Of a DNA stretch of 64,000 bases, positions 56,330 through 63,197 are shown piece after piece. The translations under genes and the position numbers were made by a program. This stretch comes from Paragorgia papillata (Eukaryota; Cnidaria; Anthozoa; Scleralcyonacea; Coralliidae): positions 1,104,501 through 1,168,500 of the forward strand of contig JAWNZC010000337.1 in NCBI GenBank assembly GCA_035771165.1. The letters are read 5' to 3'. Under the pieces are notes generated by a model. It was not told the DNA's origin. It ran no database searches and saw nothing but the letters and a program-made list of their open reading frames with translations. Positions within the stretch are counted from its first letter, which is position 1. The number at the start of each line of letters is the position of its first letter.

Positions 56330-56549
56330 TTTATTTTGGGGAGTTGGCAAAGTTTTAAAAGATTTGCCAAAATAAACAATGACAGAATCTAAAAATTGGC
56401 CCGAAAAATGGGATGTTTCTGGATCAGTCCAAAATTTTTCCAAAGAAGGGAAGGCTTCTGTAAACATTAACACCATTACAATTTTTGTAAATGAAAAAGA
56501 GAATTTTATTGTAAATTTGATTCCCATTGATTTAACTTTTCAGCAGCCA
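56330..56549. promoter_or_regulatory. Divergent intergenic region between integrase and the + strand block
   Basis: 220 bases separating the integrase start (-) and the next gene start (+), so it should hold both promoters. It is A/T-rich; TTTAACTTTTCAGCAG just before the + start resembles a splice acceptor (AG at 56544-56545), so a spliced leader for the + gene is possible but not shown. Confidence 0.4.
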
Positions 56550-57587
56550 ATGAAAACAAGGAACCCAAATATAAATGATTTCCTTACTATTCCATATTTT
56601 ACAGCCATTGCTGCCAGTTATGTTGCAAGCTACTTGTGTGGTATTTCTAACAAGCATTTTCAAAATAATTTTAAAAGATTTAGGTCTTCTTTTTTGACAA
56701 GCATTGTCCATTACCACTATGTTTTCCAAGTAAGAAGGTTTTTAAAACATCCAAACAAATTAAGGAGGTTTTTGACAGAAGATGTCATAAAAATTTTACA
56801 ACACAATCCTAATGACGTTTGGGTAAAGAAAATAAGCAACTCAACACAAAGTGCAAAAGAATTTACACAAGATATGAAAGACCTTGGATATGAAGTTAGG
56901 TATGTAAATTTGGAAAAGAAGAGTTACGGAAGAGTAAACACATACGAAGAATTGGTGTCAGCTGGTTCCAGGTATCCCGATGATTTTAAACATTTTGTTC
57001 CCAAAGATTCCAATGGGTTAACACTCCTCGGTCAGAAATTATTCCAACAATCTTTAGAATCTTTTGTGTACTGTGTTTTGGGAGCACAGGCAAAGACGAG
57101 GTGGGTCATTGTTGGTGAGGGTGCTAAAAGTTTGCAAACACAAGAAGTGTTTAAAAAGTTAATGGAGGATACAATAGCCCAGGATGATATTACTGTTTCC
57201 ATTTCAAATATGAGGCAAGCCATCAAGTCCACAAATGTTGTTCTGAATTTTGCCATAAGTCCGGGTTTAATTTTAATCCCGTCAGACATGAGAATTCTTA
57301 TTAACCCAATTAGTGGGTTCAATAATGTTCTTACCCTGGCCACAACTGGGATGTCTCTTGGACTTAACAGAAATCTCAATATTGGCAAATCTTTGGGACC
57401 TGTTAGTAAAAAAATTGGCGAAACTTTTGGAAAACCTGTTGAAACCAAAGTAAGTAAATACAAGCCCGGAATATTTACACCATCTGTAACATCTGAAAAA
57501 ACTGATGACATTAGATTGCCAGAAGTTTTTGGGGCTTCAATCGGAACTGTTTTCATACTATTTAAAGGAATAACAAGATTAATTTAA
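56550..57587 (+). CDS. Unrecognised 345-residue protein
   Basis: The start is placed at 56550 (MKTRNPNINDFLTIPYFTAI) because the upstream part of the frame overlaps the integrase 5' region. An N-terminal hydrophobic stretch (about 10-30) is followed by a basic helical domain (NNFKRFRSSFLTSIVHYHYV), a mixed domain (WVIVGEGAKSLQTQEVFKKL near 195) and a Gly/Lys-rich C-terminus ending in a hydrophobic helix (GASIGTVFILFKGI). It is the first of two + strand genes head to tail. Similar-sized proteins of unknown function occur in other Polintons, but I cannot place it. Confidence 0.6.
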   Translation: MKTRNPNINDFLTIPYFTAIAASYVASYLCGISNKHFQNNFKRFRSSFLTSIVHYHYVFQVRRFLKHPNKLRRFLTEDVIKILQHNPNDVWVKKISNSTQSAKEFTQDMKDLGYEVRYVNLEKKSYGRVNTYEELVSAGSRYPDDFKHFVPKDSNGLTLLGQKLFQQSLESFVYCVLGAQAKTRWVIVGEGAKSLQTQEVFKKLMEDTIAQDDITVSISNMRQAIKSTNVVLNFAISPGLILIPSDMRILINPISGFNNVLTLATTGMSLGLNRNLNIGKSLGPVSKKIGETFGKPVETKVSKYKPGIFTPSVTSEKTDDIRLPEVFGASIGTVFILFKGITRLI

Positions 57588-57596
57588 ATAAAAGAA

Positions 57597-58244
57597 ATGA
57601 CATTTCGAAAATTTAATATTTCAAAATTTCCAATCATTGAAACCCCCGAAGAAGAGGAGCCAAAAGATTTTAATGAAAGTCTTCTGGAACTTGAAACTCT
57701 TAAAAACAAAAGTAGTTGTTGTAGGGTACAAAAGGAAGAAATTGAAGGATTCATAATTTGTGGAAAATGTGGTATGGAGTTGGAACAGCTGCTTGCTTAC
57801 AACCATAGAGAACCATCACCACTCCCACAAAAAAACTATGTCAAATTATTTTGGAAAATGTTCCCAAAGGAAGAGAAAATTGTTGGGTACGAAATCATGA
57901 AATTCTTTTTAAAATCAAAAGATCGTCTTAAAGGTTTGGGTTTGGTCTCAGACAAAAATTTTAGTGTTAAATACATTATGTTCATTATTTTGGGAATCTG
58001 TAAAAGAGAAGATCTTTTAAAAAAAATAAAGAAACCATCTCTGGCAGAATTAAGAACATTTGATGAGATTAGGTACATTTTGAATTATTCTCCAAAAGAT
58101 AATGCTTACATCCCTTACCAAGTAGGATTCAAAGTTTTTGGGACTGCTCTTAGTGTTGAAAATGTTTTGAAAATTGAAGAAATGAGTGGTATCAGAAAGT
58201 GCAAAGAGTACACAAAAATTATTGAAGAAGGAAAGAATCTTTGA
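57597..58244 (+). CDS. Protein with TFIIB-like zinc ribbon, possible transcription factor
   Basis: 215 residues. Residues about 40-63 read CCRVQKEEIEGFIICGKCGM: a Cys pair, 13 residues, then CxxC, with ICGKCGMEL matching the second half of a TFIIB/VLTF-type zinc ribbon. It is followed by a helical region (VKLFWKMFPKEEKIVGYEIM and KYIMFIILGICKREDLLKKI) that could be cyclin-like. Starts 9 bases after the preceding stop, in AAATAAAAGAAATG. A role in transcription of the element is an inference from the ribbon; the first Cys pair is adjacent instead of CxxC, which weakens it. Confidence 0.6.
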   Translation: MTFRKFNISKFPIIETPEEEEPKDFNESLLELETLKNKSSCCRVQKEEIEGFIICGKCGMELEQLLAYNHREPSPLPQKNYVKLFWKMFPKEEKIVGYEIMKFFLKSKDRLKGLGLVSDKNFSVKYIMFIILGICKREDLLKKIKKPSLAELRTFDEIRYILNYSPKDNAYIPYQVGFKVFGTALSVENVLKIEEMSGIRKCKEYTKIIEEGKNL

Positions 58245-58265
58245 GAAACTTGGGAGAAACTTTTT

Positions 58266-58296
58266 AAAACTTATAACAAAAAATGTTATAAATTTT
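58266..58296. terminator. Conserved hairpin H, copy 1 (convergent junction)
   Basis: AAAACTTATAACA, five A, TGTTATAAATTTT: a 13-bp stem with one G-T pair, 22 bases after the stop of the zinc-ribbon gene. In this orientation it serves the + strand; the convergent - strand gene ends 20 bases further on. Near-identical copies occur after the stops at 59197 and 62222. Confidence 0.75.
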
Positions 58297-58316
58297 TACT
58301 AAATATTTTTAAAACC

Positions 58317-58715
58317 TCATACAACAACTGCCAACAACCAACCAGCACCAGCCCCAAGAAGTGTTACAGTAATAGTCATATATTTTTTCATTTCATCACT
58401 TGGTTGGTAATAATCTTCAAGTTTTGGTTCAACTGGTTTTTCTTTCTGAATTTCATGAAGTTGTTGAAAAGCTTTTGATGTTACTGCCATGTCATAGTTT
58501 GCATCCCGGATTTCATCTTGGAGTTGTCTAACTTTGTCCTTTCTTTTAATTTCATTTTCAAAGAATCTTTCTTTGTCTTTTTGAAGTCTTTCTGTCGCTA
58601 AATTATGTCTTTTAATTTCAGTTGCATAACCATGTTTGTTAAATGACTGGAACAAATATCCGGCACCTGCAAAGGCAACCGCATTAAATAATCCTCCTGC
58701 TATCATTGATGCCAT
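58317..58715 (-). CDS. Coiled-coil protein with membrane spans at both ends
   Basis: 132 residues. An N-terminal Gly/Ala-rich hydrophobic helix (MIAGGLFNAVAFAGAGYLF) is followed by a long charged coiled coil (about 35-85) and a C-terminal hydrophobic helix (YMTITVTLLGAGAGWLLAVV). The topology, short and with two anchors, suggests a virion membrane or internal protein. No family recognised. Convergent with the + strand zinc-ribbon gene. Confidence 0.6.
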   Translation of the reverse strand: MASMIAGGLFNAVAFAGAGYLFQSFNKHGYATEIKRHNLATERLQKDKERFFENEIKRKDKVRQLQDEIRDANYDMAVTSKAFQQLHEIQKEKPVEPKLEDYYQPSDEMKKYMTITVTLLGAGAGWLLAVVV

Positions 58716-58865
58716 TTTATTTTAAAAAGGAAGTTTGACTTTTGCAGTTCAAATTTTTATTTTACCAAGTTTTTGGGTTTGGAAACAACAAAGATTTCCA
58801 TAATTTTTATTCCTTGAAAATTGAACGTCATTGATGGTTCATTTGGTTCTCTTGACTCCCAATTT

Positions 58866-59096
58866 TTACAGTTTCTTTGGATCCACATTTTTCGGAATGT
58901 ATCCCTTGTCCTGTGCCATTTTTACCACAAACAATCCTCCTGCAACTGCAAGACCAAGTTTTGCTGTTTCTTTGATACTTGCTGGGGCTGCTAAAGATTG
59001 TCCTGTTAATTTTTTGACAACCATACTAACTCCAACTGCACCAACAGTTATCAAAGCTGCTTCGTACAGTTCATTTAAAACCTCGTTCTTATTCAT
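58866..59096 (-). CDS. 76-residue two-span membrane protein
   Basis: Two Gly-rich hydrophobic helices (ALITVGAVGVSMVV and LGLAVAGGLFVVKMA) are separated by a polar loop, with a basic C-terminus (YIPKNVDPKKL). Its 5' leader is base-for-base identical over 26 bases to that of the major capsid gene, hinting at co-regulation with virion proteins. Function unknown. Confidence 0.6.
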   Translation of the reverse strand: MNKNEVLNELYEAALITVGAVGVSMVVKKLTGQSLAAPASIKETAKLGLAVAGGLFVVKMAQDKGYIPKNVDPKKL

Positions 59097-59122
59097 TTAT
59101 TAATATATTAAAAAAATTATAA
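59094..59122 (-). promoter_or_regulatory. Conserved late-type leader, copy 1
   Basis: The 29 bases including the ATG of the 76-residue protein gene are identical to 62126-62154 at the major capsid gene. Read on the - strand, an ATAATT-T-rich block leads into TTAATAAATG. Confidence 0.6.
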
Positions 59123-59141
59123 AAAAATTTTGAGGAAAGTA

Positions 59142-59174
59142 AAAATTTATAACATTTTTTTTGTTATAAGTTTT
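59142..59174 (-). terminator. Conserved hairpin H, copy 2
   Basis: The same 13-bp arms as at 58266, complement strand, with a 7-base loop. It begins about 23 bases after the stop at 59197 and immediately precedes the leader of the next gene. Confidence 0.75.
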
Positions 59175-59196
59175 AATGAAAGTTTTTAAAAAAGTT

Positions 59197-59379
59197 TTAG
59201 AAGATTTTCAAAATTTCAATTACTTTTACATAATTCTTTAAAGCTGGTATTAAATCGTTTATAGCTGTCTTTAAGTTTGTCAAATTTTGGTCTTTTTCAT
59301 CTTTCAAAAATGCTTTCAATCTTATCAAATAATTTAACAACTCTTCTGCGGTTTTAATTTTGTCAATGTCAATAATCAT
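59197..59379 (-). CDS. 60-residue helical protein
   Basis: MIIDIDKIKTAEELLNYLIR and the remainder form an amphipathic, probably coiled-coil helix pair. It starts six bases after the stop of the 215-residue gene at 59386 and is followed by a conserved hairpin, so it is probably the last gene of a small unit. No family recognised. Confidence 0.5.
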   Translation of the reverse strand: MIIDIDKIKTAEELLNYLIRLKAFLKDEKDQNLTNLKTAINDLIPALKNYVKVIEILKIF

Positions 59380-59385
59380 CTTTTA

Positions 59386-60033
59386 TTATGGAGTCTCATA
59401 ATTCTGTGGACATAGGAAAATCTCGAGAAGGATGTCCCCAACATTGTGGTCAACTTTGAATTTAAGTTCGTTGTAAACACCATTATCCAACATTGCCTCG
59501 GAATTAATGTTTGCAAATTTTTCCACTGACCCTTTCAAAAGTTGTCTTGTTGTAATTGGAAGAACTGCAGCTGTTCTGTCTCGTTTTCCTGAAAATGATG
59601 TCCTAGTTCCATCAATCATCTCGCAAGATATACAAACAAATCTCATTCCAAGATTTATGTTGACTGTTTCTGGACTGACAAGATTTGCTCCTCCCCTAAT
59701 TACTGTTGTCTCTGGATATCCTAGCAAAGGACCAAGTTTCAACAGGGAAAGATTTCTTGTTGGGAATAATCTGATTTTGCAGCTGTAAGGAAGTAGTTCC
59801 GACTTTATTTCATTTTCCTTTAAAACCCTCATAATCATGCCAACAGTCCAATAACCATTGTAAAAGCTAATTTTTTTGGTTCCATGCATAACAAAAGTTG
59901 GACTCGTTAAATTATTGTAATCCCAAAAAACTGTCGCGTCTTTAACCATTAGTTTGGTATCTTCAATAATCAAAGGATCTTCAAATTTTACTGTTGTTTC
60001 TCCGTTTTTCAACAATATTCTTAGGTTCCTCAT
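59386..60033 (-). CDS. Possible minor capsid (penton-like) protein
   Basis: 215 residues, mostly beta-strand-like (TTVKFEDPLIIEDTKLMVKD; VNINLGMRFVCISCEMIDG). It is adjacent to the packaging ATPase and one gene away from the major capsid gene. In Polintons a single jelly-roll minor capsid protein of roughly this size lies in the same cluster. No motif proves it, so the call rests on position, size and predicted strand content. ATG in GATAAATG. Confidence 0.4.
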   Translation of the reverse strand: MRNLRILLKNGETTVKFEDPLIIEDTKLMVKDATVFWDYNNLTSPTFVMHGTKKISFYNGYWTVGMIMRVLKENEIKSELLPYSCKIRLFPTRNLSLLKLGPLLGYPETTVIRGGANLVSPETVNINLGMRFVCISCEMIDGTRTSFSGKRDRTAAVLPITTRQLLKGSVEKFANINSEAMLDNGVYNELKFKVDHNVGDILLEIFLCPQNYETP

Positions 60034-60068
60034 TTATCTTAAAGTTTCAAAAGTCTTACCAAAATTTT

Positions 60069-60224
60069 CGGGATTGGGATTGCTATGTCTTACCAAAATT
60101 TGTGTTGAAATTAACCAAAAGTTTTTTAAAAATTTATCAAATTTTTCGGGATTGGGATTGCTATGTCTTACCAAAATTTGTGTTGAAATTAACCAAAAGT
60201 TTTTTAAAAATTTATCAAATTTTT
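60069..60224. repeat. 78-bp direct tandem duplication
   Basis: CGGGATTGGGATTGCTATGT starts at 60069 and again at 60147; the two 78-base units are almost identical. The unit includes the last codons and stop of the packaging ATPase, so the extra copy lies downstream of the stop. A GGGATTGG(G) core is shared with the terminal region at 46950-47090. Confidence 0.9.
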
Positions 60225-60839
60225 TCCAAATGGTTCAACTATTTTGTGGTCATAGGGATGGATTAAATTGATCTCTAATTTTGAATATTTTTTTGATTTT
60301 AAAGTCTCTTTTATTCTCTTTTCTTCTTCTTTTGGAATATCCAAATAATCATCTAAAATTACTTGCATATCTTTTCTGTTTGGATTGTAAAAGGTAACCA
60401 GTTTTGAAATATTTTCTCGGTATGGTTTTGCAATACTCGTCAACTGTTGGGTTACAACTATTGTACTAATATTCATATGTCTGGCTCCAAAACCAAGTTT
60501 TACCAATTCGCTGGTCCGGTTTTTGACACTCTGTCCAGAAGCACAGTCATCCAGGATAATGAGACTTGGGGTTCCTTTACAATAATCCACAACATATTTT
60601 AAAAAATCTTCCGACTCGTCTTGGTCGCAAGGAATAACAAAAAATCTTGGATCATGTAAATGTTCCCATTCTAAATATGTTTTGTTCCATACAAATGTGG
60701 GACATATTAAAACTATGTTTTCAAATTTTTTTTTGTAATTTTCTTCTAAATTTTTTAAAAGATAATGAGTCTTCCCACAACTCGTCATTCCAACAATTAT
60801 GATGTTAAATGGTTTTGGGTCTTCGGTTTCAGTTTCCAT
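60204..60839 (-). CDS. ATP: A32-like genome-packaging ATPase
   Basis: 211 residues of the FtsK/HerA superfamily. Walker A is IIIVGMTSCGKTHYLLKNL (about 14-32), Walker B is SLIILDDC (about 94-101), then VVTQQLTSIAKPYRENISK with the sensor Gln, and FYNPNRKDMQVILDDYLDIP, a common feature of Polinton, virophage and poxvirus A32 ATPases. It pumps DNA into preformed capsids. ATG in AATAAATG. Neighbours are the capsid gene (77-base gap) and the possible minor capsid gene. Catalytic residues look intact. Confidence 0.92.
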   Translation of the reverse strand: METETEDPKPFNIIIVGMTSCGKTHYLLKNLEENYKKKFENIVLICPTFVWNKTYLEWEHLHDPRFFVIPCDQDESEDFLKYVVDYCKGTPSLIILDDCASGQSVKNRTSELVKLGFGARHMNISTIVVTQQLTSIAKPYRENISKLVTFYNPNRKDMQVILDDYLDIPKEEEKRIKETLKSKKYSKLEINLIHPYDHKIVEPFGKNLINF

Positions 60840-60916
60840 TTATTTTGGAAAATTTACCAAGTCTTGCCAAGTTTTTGGGATTGGGATTACCAAAGTTTTT
60901 AATCTTACAAACATTC

Positions 60917-62128
60917 TCAATAATTGACACTTTGGAATGCTCCTCCCTGGACTTTCAAAAGACCATCTGACAGAATGAAAACATGGCATCTGAGATCTGT
61001 TGCTGTTGCTTTCTTCTTAATTTCCAACATAATCCCAGATTGTGTTGTCATAAGTTTTGTACCATCTCCATAGACAGCATTGTCATTAATTGACCGAAGA
61101 TCCACAACAAGTGCAAACTGGTTTTCTGTAAAGAATTCATCAGCTTGAATTGTTGGATAATTAGTATGTCTGAAAAGTCGCTCAGCCTCTTCAAACAATC
61201 TCCTTTTTGGGATGCCTTGGGAGTAAATGCTGTTCGGGACTCCTTCAATGGTAATCTTTACCCTTTCAATGTTTGGGTACACAAATTCTTCTGACCCTCC
61301 TCTTGTTGCTTTTGTAAACAACATTACAACTGCTTTCATACTCTTTCTTGGCAGATTGATGGTCTCATTAATTAATGTTGTGGCTGCAGCCCATGGTGTG
61401 GTTTTCATCAAAGTTACATGTTCAAAGGAAAGGGCACGACCAGCTTGGTAAGAGGTTTCAATCTCCTGGACCAAGGCAAAGTTGGTAATGGTTTCATATT
61501 CCAACTCGATATTTTCCAGAGTGTAACCAGCCACAGATTGACTACTTTGTGCCTTCATGATATCGGTGGCTTTTGGAAGAGTGATGATATATTGTAAATC
61601 ATTTGCCATACTGTGTGGTGCATATAACCCATGATCCTTTAAAATCATGTCCAACTTGATCCTCTGTTTGGTGCCATACACAGCAGCATATGTGTCAGAA
61701 GAAGCATCATCAGATTTCGAAATAAGTTTTCGCTGATTTTCTGTCGCGATACCATCTTCGATCATGTTGGCTCTCTCATGCTTGTCCAACCACAAATCTT
61801 TGTAAGTCCCCAAAAGACTTTCCCCTGTGTTGTCATAGACTTTTTCTCCTGCAAATCTTACTTCTAAACGTTCTTGGAGTTGTCTTGCAAGATTGTTATT
61901 AAACCAAGATTTTGTATTCTTGTTCTTAAAGTCAAACAGGAGGAACATCTTGTCAGGAACTAATGTTGTCCCTGGTTTGAGTTTTGGAATGTGGATGTAA
62001 ATAACTTCTCCTGCATTGGCAGAATTGGGGTTGAAAGTAATTACATTCCGGGCTCGTTCCCCAGTTATTGAACTTCTGTGTAACCGGTTAAAACCGGGTT
62101 CTAATTCAACTTCTCTCTCTGTATTCAT
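60917..62128 (-). CDS. MCP: Probable major capsid protein (double jelly-roll)
   Basis: 403 residues without membrane spans and rich in beta strands: VIYIHIPKLKPGTTLVPDKM, then LQERLEVRFAGEKVYDN, LGTYKDLWLDKHER, and later VTLMKTTPWAAATTLINETI and VVDLRSIN. The pattern of a smooth N-terminus, an early strand pair with FAGEKVYD, and a second half repeating strand content fits the Polinton/adintovirus capsid fold, and it is adjacent to the packaging ATPase. No residue-level motif is diagnostic, so structure prediction is needed to prove it. It shares its leader with the gene at 58866. Intact frame. Confidence 0.7.
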   Translation of the reverse strand: MNTEREVELEPGFNRLHRSSITGERARNVITFNPNSANAGEVIYIHIPKLKPGTTLVPDKMFLLFDFKNKNTKSWFNNNLARQLQERLEVRFAGEKVYDNTGESLLGTYKDLWLDKHERANMIEDGIATENQRKLISKSDDASSDTYAAVYGTKQRIKLDMILKDHGLYAPHSMANDLQYIITLPKATDIMKAQSSQSVAGYTLENIELEYETITNFALVQEIETSYQAGRALSFEHVTLMKTTPWAAATTLINETINLPRKSMKAVVMLFTKATRGGSEEFVYPNIERVKITIEGVPNSIYSQGIPKRRLFEEAERLFRHTNYPTIQADEFFTENQFALVVDLRSINDNAVYGDGTKLMTTQSGIMLEIKKKATATDLRCHVFILSDGLLKVQGGAFQSVNY

Positions 62129-62154
62129 TTATTAATATATTAAAAAAATTATAA
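62126..62154 (-). promoter_or_regulatory. Conserved late-type leader, copy 2
   Basis: Identical to 59094-59122, including AATAAATG. It lies between hairpin H copy 3 and the capsid ATG. Confidence 0.6.
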
Positions 62155-62170
62155 CATTTTAAGAAGAGTA

Positions 62171-62201
62171 AAAATTTATAACATTTTTTGTTATAAGTTT
62201 T
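62171..62201 (-). terminator. Conserved hairpin H, copy 3
   Basis: AAAACTTATAACA, five A, TGTTATAAATTTT on the - strand, 20 bases past the stop at 62222. Same sequence as copies 1 and 2. Confidence 0.75.
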
Positions 62202-62221
62202 AAATGAAAGTTTCAAAAGTT

Positions 62222-62494
62222 TCAATAGTTATTAAAAAATTCATCTTCGGTTTCTTCTGGCATCAAAAGATCAAAATCTGCCCATAAATGATAACAATGG
62301 TTTTCATTATAATTTTTGGAATCATATTTACTATACAACAACCAAAGTTTGTAACCTTCATAACTTCCTTTTGAAATTAAAAAAATTAGTTTTCCAATAT
62401 TAAACCAGGTTTTACTTCTAAAAACACATTCTGTCGCATAACTGTTGACAATCATATTTATTGAATTTCTTTCCAATTGTGGAAAGAATTTCAT
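62222..62494 (-). CDS. Stand-alone PriCT-2-like protein
   Basis: 90 residues. Residues about 29-74 (TWFNIGKLIFLISKGSYEGY, then KLWLLYSKYDSKNYNE, then CYHLWADF) follow the PriCT-2 pattern W-x2-(I/V)G … G-x-x-LW-x3-S-x-K … Y … W that sits C-terminal to archaeo-eukaryotic primases. The same pattern occurs in the primase at the window edge. There is no primase or helicase domain. It may be a detached accessory of the replication primase. By-eye assignment. Confidence 0.5.
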   Translation of the reverse strand: MKFFPQLERNSINMIVNSYATECVFRSKTWFNIGKLIFLISKGSYEGYKLWLLYSKYDSKNYNENHCYHLWADFDLLMPEETEDEFFNNY

Positions 62495-62503
62495 TTTAAA
62501 AAT

Positions 62504-62875
62504 TTAGAGATCATATTTCGAAAGATCCTTGAAAACAGTTTTGGACTTTTGAGGTTTGTCTTTACTTTCTTCTGGTTCTTTTTTCCATTTGGAGTAGGTA
62601 ATGTAAGTCGTAAGTATGGCAGCCACTGTACCAAGAATTGCACAAGTCGTGGAAATGTTTGGGGTTTGAAAAGATTCAGATTCCTCTGTTTCTTTTTCCT
62701 TTTCAATTCTGGCTTTTTTTCTTAATTTTGCTTCCTTACTTATTGCAGCAAGTTTTTTACCTTGGGCAACTCTTTTGGGATTTTTAACACGAATGGGTGG
62801 AGGAGTTTTTGTAATTGTTTGCTCCTGTTTGATCTCCTGTTTTTGTTCTGGTTCTGGTTTTTGTTCTGGTTCCAT
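62504..62875 (-). CDS. Basic protein with one membrane span
   Basis: 123 residues. A Glu/Gln/Pro-rich start (MEPEQKPEPEQKQEIKQEQ) is followed by a strongly basic middle (NPKRVAQGKKLAAISKEAKL), one hydrophobic span (CAILGTVAAILTTYITY, about 83-99) and a Lys-rich tail. It could bind DNA and anchor to a membrane; function unknown. Nine bases separate its end from the next gene. ATG in AATAAATG. Confidence 0.6.
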   Translation of the reverse strand: MEPEQKPEPEQKQEIKQEQTITKTPPPIRVKNPKRVAQGKKLAAISKEAKLRKKARIEKEKETEESESFQTPNISTTCAILGTVAAILTTYITYSKWKKEPEESKDKPQKSKTVFKDLSKYDL

Positions 62876-62945
62876 TTATTAATTTGTTAAAATTTGTTCA
62901 ACAACTAGTTAAAATTTGTTCAAAACAACTAGTTGGAATTTGTCT
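62876..62945. repeat. Short tandem repeat TTAAAATTTGTTCAACAACTAG
   Basis: Two units (starting about 62886 and 62911) share (G)TTAAAATTTGTTCAA and AACAACTAGTT. The second unit encodes the end of the zinc-finger-like protein at 62898, so the repeat has probably remodelled its C-terminus. Confidence 0.7.
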
Positions 62946-63173
62946 GGAAGTTGCTTTCAACCAATGTCCATTTGGAAGGATTGTTGTTACAGTTAACGAA
63001 AAGCTGACTCTGGTTTGTTTTGGGAAAAATGTGTGGTTAATAAGTTTGTTTTGGTCTGTAAAAACTTTACCACATCTGCATGCAAATTTTCCTGGTTGTG
63101 TCCATTGAACAGATTTGAAATGGGGTGTAAAAACAGGGGTTTCAGTGGTTTCATATTTAATCATTGACAACAT
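62898..63173 (-). CDS. Small protein with partial zinc finger
   Basis: 91 residues. KFACRCGKVFTDQNKLINHT has a C-x-C-x12-H arrangement of a C2H2 finger, but the second Cys spacing is short and the final His is not evident, so zinc binding is uncertain. The C-terminus (FEQILTSC) is derived from a short tandem repeat. Likely regulatory; no family. Confidence 0.45.
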   Translation of the reverse strand: MLSMIKYETTETPVFTPHFKSVQWTQPGKFACRCGKVFTDQNKLINHTFFPKQTRVSFSLTVTTILPNGHWLKATSRQIPTSCFEQILTSC

Positions 63174-63197
63174 TTTTTATTTTATTTTGGGAATGGT

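Noticed and set aside
56330..56527. N-terminal extension of the integrase to 56527
   Set aside because: The extra 66 residues do not look like integrase and occupy the divergent promoter region; the ATG at 56329 is in the normal context.
62898..63173. Classical C2H2 zinc finger
   Set aside because: Cys spacing and the second His do not fit; kept only as a partial finger.
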